A stretch of 64,000 nucleotides of DNA from NCBI RefSeq assembly GCF_030316765.1, contig NZ_JASZYT010000011.1, positions 62,001 to 126,000 of the forward strand, read 5' to 3'. Each line of letters begins with the position of its first letter. Position 1 is the first letter of the stretch. The notes beneath the pieces were generated by a model. The model worked only from the letters and a program-made list of their open reading frames with translations. It had not been told where the DNA came from and ran no database searches. Made by a program: the position numbers and the translations under genes. Shown in pieces: positions 1-8,306 of this stretch. Source of the stretch: Variovorax saccharolyticus (GTDB lineage: Bacteria > Pseudomonadota > Gammaproteobacteria > Burkholderiales > Burkholderiaceae_C).

Positions 1-756
1 GACGCCGATGGTCACGAAGTCGCCCATCACGATCGTGATGACGAAGATCGAGCCGATCAGGATGCCGGTGCGCGACAGCGGCACGATCACGTTCCACAGC
101 GTCTGCCAGCCCGAGGCGCCGGAGTCGTTGGCGGCTTCGAGCAGCGAGCGGTCGATGCGCATCATCGAGTTGAAGATCGGCACGATCATGAACATCGTGT
201 AGAGATGCACGAAGGCCAGCACCACCGAGAAGTCCGAGAACAGCAGCCACTCGACCGGCGAGTCCACCAGGCCCATGCCCATGAGCCCCTGGTTCACCAG
301 CCCGTTGCGTCCCAGCAGCGGCACCCACGAGATCATGCGGATCACGTTGGAGGTCCAGAACGGCACGGTGCACAGCACGAAGAGCAGGGTCTGCATGCCC
401 GGCGAGCGCACGTGGAAGGCCAGGAAGTAGGCCACCGAAAAGCCGATCAGGAGCGTGATGCCCCAGACCAGCAGGCAGAACTTGAGCGTGCTGAGGTAGG
501 TCGACAAGGTGACGCAGAAGTCACCGTTGTCGGTGAGGCGCGAGCAGCCTTCGAAGATGCTCAGGTAGTTGCGCGGCGACAGCGCCGGGATCAGTTCGTA
601 CTCGTTGAAGTCCCACAGGCTGACCATCGCGATCAGCGCCAGCGGGATCAGGAAGAACAAGAGGAACACCAGCGCGAACGGCGCCGCCTGCCACCAGGCC
701 TTGAGGGTCCGGGTGGGTGAAGAGGCAGTTGCCGTTGCGCGCGTGATGTCGGACAT
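1..756 (-). CDS. ABC transporter permease, PotB-like (3' part outside window)
   Basis: Inner-membrane permease subunit of a spermidine/putrescine-type ABC importer, truncated by the window edge after 252 codons. The product starts MSDITRATATAS and has a first membrane segment near residues 24-46 (FALVFLLFFLIPLALIAMV). Further hydrophobic segments follow, then the cytoplasmic EAA loop EAANDSGASGWQTLWNVIVP, which docks on the ATPase. The ATG overlaps the stop codon of the binding-protein gene by one base (TGATG), so translation is probably coupled. The ATPase and binding-protein genes lie upstream on the same strand. A second permease (PotC-like) would be expected just beyond the left edge. The polyamine substrate is inferred from family only. 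Confidence 0.9.
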   Translation of the reverse strand, partial: MSDITRATATASSPTRTLKAWWQAAPFALVFLLFFLIPLALIAMVSLWDFNEYELIPALSPRNYLSIFEGCSRLTDNGDFCVTLSTYLSTLKFCLLVWGITLLIGFSVAYFLAFHVRSPGMQTLLFVLCTVPFWTSNVIRMISWVPLLGRNGLVNQGLMGMGLVDSPVEWLLFSDFSVVLAFVHLYTMFMIVPIFNSMMRIDRSLLEAANDSGASGWQTLWNVIVPLSRTGILIGSIFVITIVMGDFVTIGV

Positions 757-2027
757 CACGCGGCTACGAATTCATTCCACTTGCGGACCATGTATTCGTT
801 CTCGTCCATCACGGCGTTCCAGCAGGCGATGCCGCCCATGCGTTCCTCGTAGCTGCCGCCGTCGCGCAGCGCCCCGGCCTTGGCGATGACGTCGCCCTGC
901 GGGCTCTTGATGTCCTGCGTGGCGGGCTTGCCTTCCATCCAGTAGGCCCACTCGTAGGCTTCCATCTTGGCCTTGGCGGTTTCCAGCACGGCGCTGTAGT
1001 AGCCCTGGCGGTTCAGGTAGGCACCGGCCCAGCCGTCGAGGAACCAGTTGATGAATTCGTAGGCGCCGTCGAGCTTCCTTCCCGACAGGGTGGCCGGCAG
1101 GCCGAAGCCCGAGGCCCAGGCGCGGTAGCCTTCCTTGAGCGGCTGGAAGGTGCAGGCGATGCCCTTGCTGCGCACCGCGGTCACGGCCGGCGACCACATC
1201 GACTGGATCACGACCTCGCCCGAGGACATCAGGTTGACCGACTCGTTGAAGTCCTTCCACAGGGCGCGGAACTGCCCCGCCTTCTTGGCCTCGATCAGGG
1301 TCTTGATCGTCAGGTCGATCTCGGCCTTGGTCATGTTGCCCTTGTCGGCGTACTTGTGGATGCCCTTGGCCTCGACCACCATCGCCGCGTCCATGATGCC
1401 GATCGACGGAATGTTGAGGATCGCGGCCTTGCCCTTGAACTCGGGGTTCAGCAGCTCGGCCCAGGAGCCGATCGGCCGCTTGATGAGGTCGGGCCGGATG
1501 CCCAGCGTGTCGGCGTTGTAGGTGGTCGGGATCAGCGACATGAACTGCGTCGGCGTCTTCGAGAACACCTTGCTCTTCTCGCCCTCGAGGAAGATCACCT
1601 TGATCGGCGCCGTGCCCTGGTTGCCGATCTTCTTGCCCGCGACTTCGCCCTTGGTGAAGACGCTGGTGATCTTGTCGGCGTTCTTCACGCGCTTGGTGTC
1701 GATGCCCTTGAGGTTGCCGGTGGGCACGATCTTCTTCAGCGAGAAGTACTCGGTGTCGATCAGGTCGAAGCTGTTCGGCGCGGTCACGGCGCGCTTGGTG
1801 ACGTCGTCGGTGGTGACGGCCACGTACTGGATCTCGATGCCGGTGTCGGCCTTGAACTTCTCGGCGATCGCCTTGTCCTGGTTGACCGCGGTGCCGAGGT
1901 AGCGCAGCACGATCTTCTCCTGCGCGTGGATGGCCGGGAAGACGCCCGCCGCGAGGATGCCCGCCGTGCCATGCAGCAGGGTGCGGCGCTGCAGGCCGTT
2001 GGAAGGGGTTTCGATTTTTTTGGACAT
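756..2027 (-). CDS. ABC transporter periplasmic substrate-binding protein, PotD/PotF-like
   Basis: Periplasmic solute receptor of the importer, 423 residues. The N-terminus has a twin-arginine-like signal (LQRRTLLHGTAGILAAGVFP, cleavage probably after AIHA), which suggests Tat export. The mature part has the extracellular solute-binding fold of the polyamine/2-aminoethylphosphonate group, including LLNPEFKGKAAILNIPSIGIMD and INWFLDGWAGAY. The start is preceded on this strand by CAGGAGACCTCCC, a good ribosome site. It lies between the ATPase gene (78-base gap) and the permease gene (1-base overlap) and is read in the same direction. The exact ligand cannot be read from sequence; spermidine, putrescine or another cationic compound are possible. 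Confidence 0.9.
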   Translation of the reverse strand: MSKKIETPSNGLQRRTLLHGTAGILAAGVFPAIHAQEKIVLRYLGTAVNQDKAIAEKFKADTGIEIQYVAVTTDDVTKRAVTAPNSFDLIDTEYFSLKKIVPTGNLKGIDTKRVKNADKITSVFTKGEVAGKKIGNQGTAPIKVIFLEGEKSKVFSKTPTQFMSLIPTTYNADTLGIRPDLIKRPIGSWAELLNPEFKGKAAILNIPSIGIMDAAMVVEAKGIHKYADKGNMTKAEIDLTIKTLIEAKKAGQFRALWKDFNESVNLMSSGEVVIQSMWSPAVTAVRSKGIACTFQPLKEGYRAWASGFGLPATLSGRKLDGAYEFINWFLDGWAGAYLNRQGYYSAVLETAKAKMEAYEWAYWMEGKPATQDIKSPQGDVIAKAGALRDGGSYEERMGGIACWNAVMDENEYMVRKWNEFVAA

Positions 2028-2105
2028 GGGAGGTCTCCTGGGAGGCGGTGGTGAAGAAGGGGAGGAGGAGGGGAACCGGCTGCGGGACAGGCGCTCGGGG
2101 CTCTT

Positions 2106-3230
2106 TCAGGCCGCCATCGCTGCCAAGGCCGCCAGCGGCGCATTGCGCGAGGGCGGGCCGCCGTTGCTGCGCCCCGCGGGTCGCGTGGCGCCCGGGCCCA
2201 GCGTCCGGGCGTCCGACTCGGCCCATGAGATGCGCACGCTCTCGCCGACGGCGTAGCTGCGGACCGCGAAGTCCTTCTCGGACAGCAGCACCGAGATGCC
2301 GCTGCGCTCGGGGCGCACGCCGGTCAGGCGCAGTCCGAGCAGCACGTAGGTGCCTTGGTATTCGACATCGGTGACATGGGCCGGGATGCCCGGCTCGCCG
2401 GCCGCGCCGGTGGCCGGCGAGATCCGCGTGTGGTCGTTGCGCACCGCGACCAGCCCGTCGTTCAGCGCGAAGACGTTGTGGCCGCCCATGAAGCGGGCCA
2501 CGAACTCGCTGGCCGGGTGGTTGTAGACCTGGTGCGGCGAGCCGACCTGCTCGATCAGGCCGTTGTTCATCACCACCATGGTGTCGGCCAGCGCCATCGC
2601 TTCCTCCTGCGAGTGCGTGACATGGATGAAGGTCAGGCCGAGCTCCTTCTGCCAGCGCCGCAGCTCGGCGCGCATCTGGATGCGCAGGAAGGGGTCGAGC
2701 GCCGACAGCGGCTCGTCGAGCAGCAGCACGCGCGGCTCGGTGATCAGCGCGCGCGCCAGCGCCACCCGCTGCTGCTGGCCGCCCGACAGCTCGCCGGGCT
2801 TGCGTTCGGCCAGGTGGCCCATCGCCACCCGCTCGAGCAGGTTGCCGGCGCGCTTGTGCCGCTCGCTCTTCGAGATCCCCTTCATCTTGAGGCTGAAGGC
2901 GACGTTGTCGAGCGCCGACAGGTGCGGGAACAGGGCGAAGCTCTGGAACATCATCGCGGTGCCGCGGGCGGCTGCCGGCAGGTTCGTGATGTTGCGGTTG
3001 TCGAGCAGTATGTCGCCGCCGGAGGCCGATTCGTGGCCGGCGACCATGCGCAGCGTGGTGCTCTTGCCGCAGCCCGAGGGCCCGAGCAGGCAGCAGTAGC
3101 TGCCGCTGGCGATGCGCAGGTCGATCTGGTCGACGGCCGGGGGCGTGCCGGCGGCGTAGCGCTTGCTCAGCGCGACGATTTCAACGGCTGCGGGCGGGGG
3201 GGCGGTGACAGCATCCATTGGGGATGCCAT
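2106..3230 (-). CDS. ABC transporter ATP-binding protein, PotA-like
   Basis: ATPase subunit energising the adjacent permeases. All nucleotide-binding motifs are present in order: Walker A GPSGCGKST, Q-loop MMFQSFALFPHLS, signature LSGGQQQR, Walker B VLLLDEPLSALD and switch histidine in FIHVTHSQEEA. The C-terminal third (about residues 245-345) matches a TOBE-type regulatory domain as in PotA/FbpC. The start is uncertain: ATG at 3230 (MASPMDAV) is used here, ATG at 3218 is also possible, and an in-frame GTG lies at 3269. None has a clear ribosome site. It is the first gene of the leftward importer operon. Confidence 0.9.
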   Translation of the reverse strand: MASPMDAVTAPPPAAVEIVALSKRYAAGTPPAVDQIDLRIASGSYCCLLGPSGCGKSTTLRMVAGHESASGGDILLDNRNITNLPAAARGTAMMFQSFALFPHLSALDNVAFSLKMKGISKSERHKRAGNLLERVAMGHLAERKPGELSGGQQQRVALARALITEPRVLLLDEPLSALDPFLRIQMRAELRRWQKELGLTFIHVTHSQEEAMALADTMVVMNNGLIEQVGSPHQVYNHPASEFVARFMGGHNVFALNDGLVAVRNDHTRISPATGAAGEPGIPAHVTDVEYQGTYVLLGLRLTGVRPERSGISVLLSEKDFAVRSYAVGESVRISWAESDARTLGPGATRPAGRSNGGPPSRNAPLAALAAMAA

Positions 3231-3305
3231 CGCAAGACATGTGCCAGCGGCCGGGCCGGCGCGCGGCACCCGGGCGCGCCGCGATGGTGCGTACCTCTGC
3301 CTGCG

Positions 3306-4586
3306 TCAAGGTGGTGCGAAGTGCGCTGCCGCGACGTTGCGCAGCAGGGCGTCGCGCTGCGGCTTGCTGATGCCGCGCACGCCTTCGGCAACCCACTTGG
3401 CCCGCTCGAGGTTGATGTTTCCGTCCTGCTGCCACTTGCGCACCGCTGCCGCGGGGTTGTTCAGCATGGCGGCCAGCCAGACCGCCTGCGCCGGCTCCAG
3501 GTTGCGGGCGCCGCGCTTGAAATAGGTGCGTGCCGCCGCTTCGGCGCCACAAATCTGGGCGCCCCAGGGCGCGTTGTCCAGGTAGAGCTGCAGGATCCGC
3601 GCCTTGCCGAGCGTCTGCTCCATCTCGACCGCGTAGAGCAGTTCGCGCAGCTTGCGGTCGGCGCTCTGCTCGGCACCGGTGACCAACATCTTGGCGAGCT
3701 GCTGGCTCAGCGTGCTGCCGCCCCGCTCGGCCTTCGACGCCTTCTGGTTGATTTCGAGCGAAGCGCTCAGTTCGGCCATGTCGTAGCCCGGATGGCTGAA
3801 GAAGCGCTGGTCTTCGGCGGCGATCACGGCCCGCGCCAGCCAGCTCTCGCTGCCGAGGCGGCTCGGTGCGCCGCAGCTGGTGCGCGCGTTGGCGAGGGTC
3901 TCCGTGCCGAGCCCGTCGACCGTGAATTCGGCGATCCGCGGCTGCAGCGCAAAGGTGCCGGCGGGCAGTGCCACCTGGGCGTTCAGGGCCAGCGTGCCGC
4001 TGATGCGGGCGCGCTGCAGTTCCGCCAGCTCGGGCGCCAGCGCCCCGTACCAGCGGGCGATGGGCGTCTCGGGCACGTGGATGTCGATGTGCAGCGCCTG
4101 CTGCGACAGCCGGCCGGTCCAGCGGCCGCGCAGGATGCCGTCGTCGCTGCGGCCGGCCACCGGCATCGGCCGCGCCGGTGGCGAGGCTTCAAGGATGCCG
4201 CTCAGCACGCCGGCGTCGCGGCGCACCGTGGCGCGCAGGCTGTCGAGCCGGATCGGCGCCTTGCCGAGCGCCGGCACCGTCGCGCTGCAGGGCGCGCAGC
4301 GGATGTCGAGGGTCTCGGTGGCGGCATTCCAGCCGAACTGCACCGGACCGTGGGCCGTGTCCAGCGTGCGCCCCGCGAGCCAGGGAGCGAACCAGGAGGA
4401 CGTCGCCAGCCGGATCGCGGTCGGCACGCCGACGTCGATCGCCACCGGCCCGGCCTGGATGCGGGCCGGCCATTCGTCGCGGCCGGGCGCCAGCGCCAGC
4501 TTCACGATCAAGTACACCGCGACCGCCGCAGTCAATACCAGCGCCAGGGTCGCGAAAAGCAGATAAACCAGTGCTTTCTTCAGCAA
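3306..4586 (-). CDS. Monofunctional GT51 peptidoglycan glycosyltransferase-like protein
   Basis: Predicted inner-membrane enzyme that would polymerise lipid II into glycan strands. It has an N-terminal anchor (residues about 5-30) and then roughly 200 residues with no family signature. The GT51 domain starts near residue 245: AVIAAEDQRFFSHPGYD with the catalytic Glu, GGSTLSQQLAKMLVTG, and RKLRELLYAVEMEQTLGKAR. No transpeptidase domain follows, so it resembles MtgA, but 426 residues is much longer than usual MtgA (about 240) because of the extra periplasmic region. It starts 7 bases after the EpsI-like gene and ends the exosortase cassette. That placement suggests a role linked to anchoring of the sorted protein, which is inference. 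Confidence 0.85.
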   Translation of the reverse strand: MLKKALVYLLFATLALVLTAAVAVYLIVKLALAPGRDEWPARIQAGPVAIDVGVPTAIRLATSSWFAPWLAGRTLDTAHGPVQFGWNAATETLDIRCAPCSATVPALGKAPIRLDSLRATVRRDAGVLSGILEASPPARPMPVAGRSDDGILRGRWTGRLSQQALHIDIHVPETPIARWYGALAPELAELQRARISGTLALNAQVALPAGTFALQPRIAEFTVDGLGTETLANARTSCGAPSRLGSESWLARAVIAAEDQRFFSHPGYDMAELSASLEINQKASKAERGGSTLSQQLAKMLVTGAEQSADRKLRELLYAVEMEQTLGKARILQLYLDNAPWGAQICGAEAAARTYFKRGARNLEPAQAVWLAAMLNNPAAAVRKWQQDGNINLERAKWVAEGVRGISKPQRDALLRNVAAAHFAPP

Positions 4587-4593
4587 ATCACTC

Positions 4594-5166
4594 TCACTTC
4601 ATCGGTCTTGCCAGGGTCACGGCTTGCCAGGGCCCGTTCGAGCGGCCGCTGGCGGCCGCCCAGTACCAGGCTGAAGTGTCGGTGAAAGCGTCGCCCCGGG
4701 CGTCGACGATGCGCTCGCAGACCCGGATTTTTTGCATCGAGGCGCGCTCGGCGACGAAACAACGCCACAGTCGCTCGTGCAGATCGCGCTCCAGGCGCGC
4801 CTGGGCGATGCCGTAGCCCAGCGCGCGATAGCAGTCGGCGGCCGGATGCAGCATGCGCGTGGGCGCGTTCACCTGGCGCATCACCAGCACCTGCTCGCCG
4901 TCGGTCAGGCGGGCGATGGCGCCCGGGAAGCGCTCGGCGAAACGGCCTTCGACCTCGCTCATCGCCAGCGGCCTGAGCGGCGCGCCGTCCCACTCGCTGG
5001 GCCATTCGTGGGCGGCACTGGCAACAGTGGCCGGCGGCGGGGGATGCAGCGCAGCGCTGCCCGACCAGGCCAGGCACAGCAGCATGGCGAGCGCGAACAG
5101 CGCCTTGTGCAGCATGCGGTGCACGAAGCGGTTGGCGAAGCAGCGGTCAAGCAGCGCGATGGCCAT
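4594..5166 (-). CDS. Short EpsI/DUF3485-like exosortase-associated protein
   Basis: A 190-residue protein with an N-terminal membrane or signal segment (about residues 20-40, KALFALAMLLCLAWSGSAAL). Around residues 107-118 it has HPAADCYRALGY, which resembles the His-Pro...Cys...Gly signature of EpsI (DUF3485), the usual exosortase partner. Near the end, DTSAWYWAAASGRSNGPW also fits that family. It is shorter and more diverged than typical EpsI, so the assignment is tentative. The gene overlaps the exosortase 3' end by 20 bases, a strong sign of co-expression. EpsI-type proteins act in the periplasm with exosortases, but their biochemical role is unresolved. Confidence 0.6.
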   Translation of the reverse strand: MAIALLDRCFANRFVHRMLHKALFALAMLLCLAWSGSAALHPPPPATVASAAHEWPSEWDGAPLRPLAMSEVEGRFAERFPGAIARLTDGEQVLVMRQVNAPTRMLHPAADCYRALGYGIAQARLERDLHERLWRCFVAERASMQKIRVCERIVDARGDAFTDTSAWYWAAASGRSNGPWQAVTLARPMK

Positions 5167-6034
5167 GGCGCGATTCCTTGTTTGTCTGGTTCATGACGCA
5201 CGCGATGCCGCCGCAGACGGCGGCGAGCAGCGCGAGGCCGAAGGCCTCGTGCAGCCAGGGCGCCGGCGCATGACCGGCGGCTTCGAGGGCCACCAGGATG
5301 CTGTTGCGAACGATATTGCCGATCAGCACCAGCACGCCGACCACCGGCAGCCGGGCGAGGAAGCTGCGGTCGTCGCGTCGGGCCCAGAGCGCGACCACGC
5401 AGGCCGTGAAGTAGCCCAGCCAGACCATCTGCACGCCCGAGCAGGGCGCATCGACGATCACCTGCCGGCCATCGATCCACAGGCTGCTGCCTTCGCGCGC
5501 AACCTCGAAGCCCGGGGCCAGCAGCCAGCGGCTGGCTTCGGCCGTGACCACGCGAAGCGGGTAGCCGGCATAGAACTGCAGCGAGGACAGCAGCGGCAGC
5601 GCCAGCACCGCGAGGCCGGCGACCGGCCAGGCGGCCACCTGGCGCGGCAGGAAGGCCAGCAGCGCGCAGGCCAGCGCCAGCATGGCCACCAGCGCCGCGG
5701 CCAGGGGCGGCAGCGCGGGCAGCGGGCCGACGCCGGTGCGGGCCAGCGTGGCCGCGAGGGTCGCCGCGGCGGCCAGCGCCAGCCAACCCAGGCGCGGTGC
5801 GGCGCGCAGTTCGCTGCGCAGCGAGATCACCAGCCAGGCCAGCGCGGCGAGCGCCAGCAGGCCGAGCGGATCGTCCGAGCGGTCGAGCATCCGCCGGGCC
5901 ATCCAGAGCCAGGTCGGTGCCAGTGCGGCGGCCTGCAGCGCGAGCCAGGCCAGGGCCGGGGCGCGGTCGAGGCGGATGCCGGCCTCGAAGAGGCGGGGGT
6001 GGCGGGTGGCCAGGGAGTCGAGGGTCATGTTCAT
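5147..6034 (-). CDS. Exosortase (transpeptidase-like membrane protein-sorting enzyme)
   Basis: Integral membrane enzyme of 295 residues with about eight hydrophobic segments. The exosortase catalytic triad is intact: Cys198 in VDAPCSGVQMVWLGYF, Arg243 in GNIVRNSILVALEA and His262 in APWLHEAFGL. Exosortases recognise C-terminal PEP-CTERM signals, cleave near the motif and are thought to transfer the protein to an extracellular or outer-membrane carrier. The upstream neighbour carries such a tail and ends 4 bases before this start, and the downstream EpsI-like gene overlaps by 20 bases. The protein is short and lacks a fused EpsI domain. The exact Xrt subtype could not be assigned by eye. Confidence 0.88.
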   Translation of the reverse strand: MNMTLDSLATRHPRLFEAGIRLDRAPALAWLALQAAALAPTWLWMARRMLDRSDDPLGLLALAALAWLVISLRSELRAAPRLGWLALAAAATLAATLARTGVGPLPALPPLAAALVAMLALACALLAFLPRQVAAWPVAGLAVLALPLLSSLQFYAGYPLRVVTAEASRWLLAPGFEVAREGSSLWIDGRQVIVDAPCSGVQMVWLGYFTACVVALWARRDDRSFLARLPVVGVLVLIGNIVRNSILVALEAAGHAPAPWLHEAFGLALLAAVCGGIACVMNQTNKESRHGHRAA

Positions 6035-6038
6035 CGTC

Positions 6039-8099
6039 TCACGAGGTCAACCGGCGCTGGTCGTTGCGGCGCGCGCGGCGCCTGAGCATCGCCAGCATCG
6101 AGAGCAGCAGCGCGACGGCGCCCAGGGTCTCGGGCTCGGGCGTGCTCGGCACTTCGGCGCCGAGCGCGGTCTCGCCGACGCCCTGGGGCAGCGGCAGGGG
6201 CTGGTCGACGCCGGCGGCGTTCTGCGGCGCCGGGTTGCGCACCACGCGGTCGATGGCGATGAAGCTGGTGTATTGCGTGAGCAGGCTGTAGCGCAGGCCC
6301 AGCTCGGTGATGCGCTGGCGCTGGGCGTCGCCGCCGTCGAGCGCTTCCTGGTCGGACAGGCTGGCGATGCGGTGCCGGGCCCAGAGGCTGCGCAGCGCGG
6401 CCGCGTCCCGGCGCGCCTGCGGGTCGACCTTGAGTTCCTGCCGGTACGGGCCTTCGGCGCCGCGGCCTTCGATCACGAGGCGGCCCCGAGCTTCGCCACG
6501 CCACTTGCCGAACAGGATCACCGGCCGTTCGCCGAGCACGTCGGGCAGCACCGAGGGCTCGAGGTCGTAGACGTCGAGGCCGTCGAAGCGCGCCTTCACC
6601 TGGGTCAGCACGGGCGACTCGATCAGCCGCTTGAAACGCGCCGCCTGCTCGGGTGCCTGGATCGGATCGGTGATCACGAAGGGCTCGCCCATGCCGGCGC
6701 GGGCCAGGCCTTCGATCAGGTGCCGGTTGACCGAGGAGCCGATGCCGAAGGCGAACAGGTTGGCCTGGCCGAGGTTGCGGCGCACCAGTTCGAAGGCCTC
6801 GCGCTCGACCGTGACGTAGCCGTCGCTGACCACCACCAGCGTGCGCGAGACGCCTTCGGCCTTCGGCTCGGCATAGGCGCGCTTGAGGGCCGGGATCAGC
6901 TCGGTGCTGCCGCCGCCGCTGTAGTTCTGGATCGTCGCCAGCGCCTGTGCGATGTTTGCGCGCGTGGCCGGCACCGAGCGCGGCGACAGCATGCGGTTGC
7001 TGCCCGAGAACAGCAGCACGTTGAAGGTGTCGCTGGGCCGCAGGCCGCCGATCAGCCGCTCCAGCATGGCCTTCGCGGTGTCGAGCGGAAAGCCGTGCAT
7101 CGAGCCCGAGATGTCGACCACGAAGATGTAGTCGCGCGAGGTGATGCTGTTGGCGGCCACCGACTTCGGCGGCTCGACCATCGCCAGGAAGAAGTTCTCG
7201 GCGCCATCGCCCTGGCCCTGGTAGAGCATCAGGCCGGACTGGATGCGCTCGCCCGCGAGCCGATAGTCGAGCACGAAGTCGCGGTTGTCGGCCGGCCCGG
7301 CATTGCGCGCCAGCGTGACGTCGGCATGGGCATCGCCGTCGCGCCGCGCGACCTCGATCGCATGGCTCTGCGAACGCACCTCCTGCAGCGGCATCGGCGC
7401 GTCGAGGGCGACCCTGAGCTTGAATGAAGTGCCTGGCGCCACCGCCGCCCGCAGCGTCGGCTGCGCCGCCCAGCGGGCCTGCGCGTTCTCCGACTGCGGG
7501 CTGTTGTAGCGCGGGCCGACCACCGTCGGATAGACGAACTGGTAGCTGCCGCCCTGCGGCACCAGCAGCTCGGTGTAGCGCAGCGCGACCCGGACCTCGT
7601 CGCCCGGCAGGATGTTGGCGACGTTCATCTGGAACACGTTGGGCAGGTGCTGCTCGAGCAGCGCGGCGGTCTTGCCCTCCTTCTTCGCGGCGTCGTAGTC
7701 GATGCGGGCCTGCGCCTTCTCGCGGATCTGCGCCGACACCAGGCGGTCGCCGATCCGCACGTCGAGGGCGCCGACCGCGGCGCGGGTCGAGCCCGGGAAC
7801 ACATAGCGCGCCTCGATCGCCCGCTGGCCCTCGTTGCGGTAGGTCTGCGTGACCGTGACGTCGGCGATCACGCCCGAGATCTTCACGTCGACCTCGGTGC
7901 CCTTGAGCGGCAGGCGGTCGAGCTCCGGGTCGTCGCTCTTGACGAAGAAATAGGGGCTCTCGGTCTTGGCGCGCGGTCCCGGCGCTTCCTGCGCATGCAG
8001 CGGGCGCAGGCTCAGCGCGAAAAAGCTCGCTGCTGCCAGCGCCACGGTGACCAGCCAGAGCCGGCGGCCGGGGCGACAGGGGGTGGCGGGAGTGTCCAT
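6039..8099 (-). CDS. VIT and von Willebrand A domain protein with PEP-CTERM sorting tail
   Basis: Large secreted or surface protein of 686 residues. It has a signal peptide (residues 1-37, cleavage after LHA), a vault/inter-alpha-trypsin (VIT) domain at about 55-180, and a VWA domain from about 320 with an intact MIDAS start YIFVVDISGSMHGFP. The tail reads TPEPETLGAVALLLSMLAML followed by RRRARR: a PEP motif, hydrophobic helix and Arg cluster, the PEP-CTERM layout. ATG 8099 is chosen because GAAGGAG and GGAAG lie just upstream; 49 extra in-frame codons further upstream look non-coding. VIT-VWA proteins of this type are known as lone targets of LPXTG sortases in marine proteobacteria; here the partner is an exosortase. 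First gene of the cassette. Confidence 0.9.
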   Translation of the reverse strand: MDTPATPCRPGRRLWLVTVALAAASFFALSLRPLHAQEAPGPRAKTESPYFFVKSDDPELDRLPLKGTEVDVKISGVIADVTVTQTYRNEGQRAIEARYVFPGSTRAAVGALDVRIGDRLVSAQIREKAQARIDYDAAKKEGKTAALLEQHLPNVFQMNVANILPGDEVRVALRYTELLVPQGGSYQFVYPTVVGPRYNSPQSENAQARWAAQPTLRAAVAPGTSFKLRVALDAPMPLQEVRSQSHAIEVARRDGDAHADVTLARNAGPADNRDFVLDYRLAGERIQSGLMLYQGQGDGAENFFLAMVEPPKSVAANSITSRDYIFVVDISGSMHGFPLDTAKAMLERLIGGLRPSDTFNVLLFSGSNRMLSPRSVPATRANIAQALATIQNYSGGGSTELIPALKRAYAEPKAEGVSRTLVVVSDGYVTVEREAFELVRRNLGQANLFAFGIGSSVNRHLIEGLARAGMGEPFVITDPIQAPEQAARFKRLIESPVLTQVKARFDGLDVYDLEPSVLPDVLGERPVILFGKWRGEARGRLVIEGRGAEGPYRQELKVDPQARRDAAALRSLWARHRIASLSDQEALDGGDAQRQRITELGLRYSLLTQYTSFIAIDRVVRNPAPQNAAGVDQPLPLPQGVGETALGAEVPSTPEPETLGAVALLLSMLAMLRRRARRNDQRRLTS

Positions 8100-8306
8100 G
8101 TGTTCTTCCTTCTCCTTCTTGTTGTGCGAACTTGCACGGAAGCCACTGTCGACAGCGTCCGAGAAGGGAGTTGGAAGGCTTTTTGAAGTCCGGCGCGGAC
8201 CGCGCAGCCTTGTGTGAAGTCCGTGTGAAGTCCCGGCCAGCGGCACTTCACACGGTCATCGCCCGGATCGGGAACCATCGCTGCCTGTTCCTGCTCCCTC
8301 TGTGCC

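Noticed and set aside
3306..4586. Reading the GT51 gene as a truncated PBP1
   Set aside because: It has its own membrane anchor, a full GT51 domain and a clean stop; no transpeptidase remnant follows.
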